This document shows, piece after piece, positions 23,816-24,775 of a DNA stretch of 24,775 nt. Numbering within the stretch: position 1 is the stretch's first letter; each line of letters opens with the position of its first letter. Below the pieces are notes generated by a model. It was not told the origin of the DNA and did no database searches. It was given only the letters and a program-made list of their open reading frames with translations. Position numbers and translations under genes: made by a program. Source of the stretch: Desulfonatronospira sp964577315 (GTDB lineage: Bacteria > Desulfobacterota > Desulfovibrionia > Desulfovibrionales > Desulfonatronovibrionaceae); contig CAZNYT010000028.1 of the NCBI GenBank assembly GCA_964577315.1, forward strand, positions 1 to 24,775, written 5' to 3'.

Positions 23816-23963
23816 ATCCTTAACTTGCCAGTCCAAATCTCCCTGGCAACACCTTGTTTTTATTGGCCATTTACATGGCTTTACATGTCCGAAGCGATGA
23901 CTGATTTAACCTCTTGATTTCTTTGCCTTTAATTTTTACCTTCAACTCTTAACTCTGGAGTCC
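23816..23963 (+). repeat. Repeat family A, copy 2 (hairpin-rich, 5' side of the kinase gene)
   Basis: Partner of 21599-21747 in the same orientation, 2,217 bp away. The first stem TTGCCA/TGGCAA is kept, but its loop is 6 nt longer. The second stem reads GCCAT/ATGGC where copy 1 has ACCAT/ATGGT, so the outer pair changed on both sides (A-T to G-C). The third stem AACTC/GAGT is partly kept. It lies upstream of the kinase gene. Confidence 0.85.
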
Positions 23964-24123
23964 TTCAAATCCGTATAGGTTTAGATATACGATCACAACA
24001 ATCCCTACAGATTATTCCCTGGTAAGTCAATAAGGAGCGGATTTTCTATACATTGCCCTTGCTTTTTTGCAATAACCGTTCAGGCAATTAAGAGTGGGTC
24101 CAAGTCAAGCATCCTAGCAGTCT

Positions 24124-24152
24124 AAAAAAAACTCCTCAGTCATGCTCGGGAG
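24124..24152 (-). terminator. Intrinsic terminator for the GerMN lipoprotein gene
   Basis: Read on the minus strand, CTCCCGAG and CTGAGGAG form an 8-position stem (one mismatch, one wobble) with a 5-nt loop, followed by eight T. It lies about 105 nt downstream of the lipoprotein stop. Confidence 0.7.
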
Positions 24153-24255
24153 AGAATGGAATAACTAGGGAACAAGCTCGGTGTATAGCGGCAGTGCTGA
24201 GAGAAAGTTTTTCATCGAGGCGCTAGAGTTTCTTTCACGCCTTGTTCATGTCCAG

Positions 24256-24720
24256 CTATCTGCCAGGTTTAATTGGCTCGTTAATCAGGATATGACCAGC
24301 AAGCGATTCAACAATTTCTCCTTCCACCATGATCTGCACTGAGTCTACCCCTTTAACCTGAGCAGCGGTCTTCGCAATGGCCTGAACAAGAACCGATTCT
24401 AGCTCGCCTCCCATGGGTGCTTGGGTTATCTCGGAAGAAAAGTCCAGATGAGCTACACTGTCCCGGATAAAACCACCCCGCAGCCTGACGTCCTCAGGAA
24501 CCACCCTACTCAACTCCTTGCTTTGCGGCCCTTCCAACCAGGCTTCCATCACAGACATCAAATCTGGTTGTGAACTATCAAAATGCCTGGTTTCAGAGGC
24601 AAGTTTGAATGCAGTTTCCGTGACCTCCATGAAATATAGCTCTATAGGAGTATCAACATTATCCTCTGAGCACCCAGTCAAAACACTTGCCACAAAAATC
24701 AAAATAAAGAAGTATTTCAT
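24256..24720 (-). CDS. GerMN-domain lipoprotein
   Basis: Probable envelope lipoprotein. A signal peptide with lipobox LTGC puts the lipidated Cys at residue 17. The remaining ~135 residues match the GerMN pattern: ELYFMEV strand, ETRHF, a helix around LMSVMEAWLEGP, VPEDVRLRGGFIRDSVAHLDFSSE, ESVLVQAIAKTAAQVKGVDSVQIMVEGE and the closing LAGHILINEPI. GerMN domains occur in spore-germination GerM and in non-sporulating bacteria, so this is not evidence of sporulation. It is 154 aa long. The ribosome site is weak. The gene is alone, with its own terminator downstream; what lies upstream is outside the window. Confidence 0.85.
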   Translation of the reverse strand: MKYFFILIFVASVLTGCSEDNVDTPIELYFMEVTETAFKLASETRHFDSSQPDLMSVMEAWLEGPQSKELSRVVPEDVRLRGGFIRDSVAHLDFSSEITQAPMGGELESVLVQAIAKTAAQVKGVDSVQIMVEGEIVESLAGHILINEPIKPGR

Positions 24721-24775
24721 TCTTATTTTGGGGCTAGCTGGATGAGAGAGCTTTGAAATGGGATGGTCTTTAAAA

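Larger units (their letters stand above)
23745..24255. other. 511-bp gene-free region between the lipoprotein and kinase genes
   Basis: Holds a family A repeat copy (23816-23963), the short dyad AGTGC-TT-GCACT just before it (23804-23815), and a minus-strand intrinsic terminator (24124-24152). I see no supported gene. The part from 23745 to 23815 must contain the kinase leader and may hold its promoter, but no convincing -35/-10 pair was found. Confidence 0.6.

Noticed and set aside
1..24775. CRISPR arrays, integrases, transposases, prophage genes
   Set aside because: No regularly spaced short direct repeats and no protein of these families was found on either strand.

Overview
The window looks like chromosomal DNA from a Gram-negative, anaerobic, sulfate-reducer-type bacterium, most likely order Desulfovibrionales (Desulfobacterota/Thermodesulfobacteriota). 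This rests on gene order (ispE, tRNA-Gln, prs, rplY, pth, carD, rho; then hslV-hslU-argB), an RluD-CoaE fusion protein, a two-gene SufBC-type (SMS) Fe-S system and an Isf-type iron-sulfur flavoprotein. Species cannot be fixed by eye. No phage, integrase, transposase or CRISPR array was seen.

Layout. (1) Positions 1-10805, plus strand: housekeeping genes ispE, tRNA-Gln(UUG), prs, rplY, pth, carD, rho, an M48/TPR periplasmic protease, and yajC-secD-secF. The block ends in a strong bidirectional intrinsic terminator at 10762-10805. Long leaders precede pth, carD and rho. The pth leader can fold into a long interrupted rod, and the rho leader is C-rich and G-poor. (2) Positions 10838-18067, minus strand, read right to left: hslV, hslU, argB, rluD-coaE, a rhomboid protease, smsC (SufC-like) and smsB (SufB-like). 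They are tightly spaced or overlapping, so probably co-transcribed, and they converge on the shared terminator. (3) Positions 18288-20818, minus strand: an AI-2E/PerM-type membrane protein, an iron-sulfur flavoprotein and a lineage-specific winged-helix/coiled-coil protein. (4) Positions 20819-24775 are accessory: a 976-bp gene-free stretch carrying several repeat families, an orphan soluble sensor histidine kinase with three PAS domains, another repeat copy, and a GerMN-domain lipoprotein.

The most unusual material is non-coding. Two ~92% identical, hairpin-rich direct repeats (21599-21747 and 23816-23963) bracket the histidine kinase gene. They share one stem with a compensatory base-pair change and another whose loop differs by 6 nt. 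Beside the first copy lies a ~176-bp element with 19-bp terminal inverted repeats (21070-21245); a half-copy lies upstream of hslV. A third repeat family links the first 55 bases of the window with 21413-21476. The coding genes are mostly well-known families. Notable variants are a SecF with about 45 extra residues forming two additional membrane segments, the RluD-CoaE fusion, an HslV with a short propeptide, and a Cys-rich PAS domain. All calls come from reading the sequence; no database search was run.
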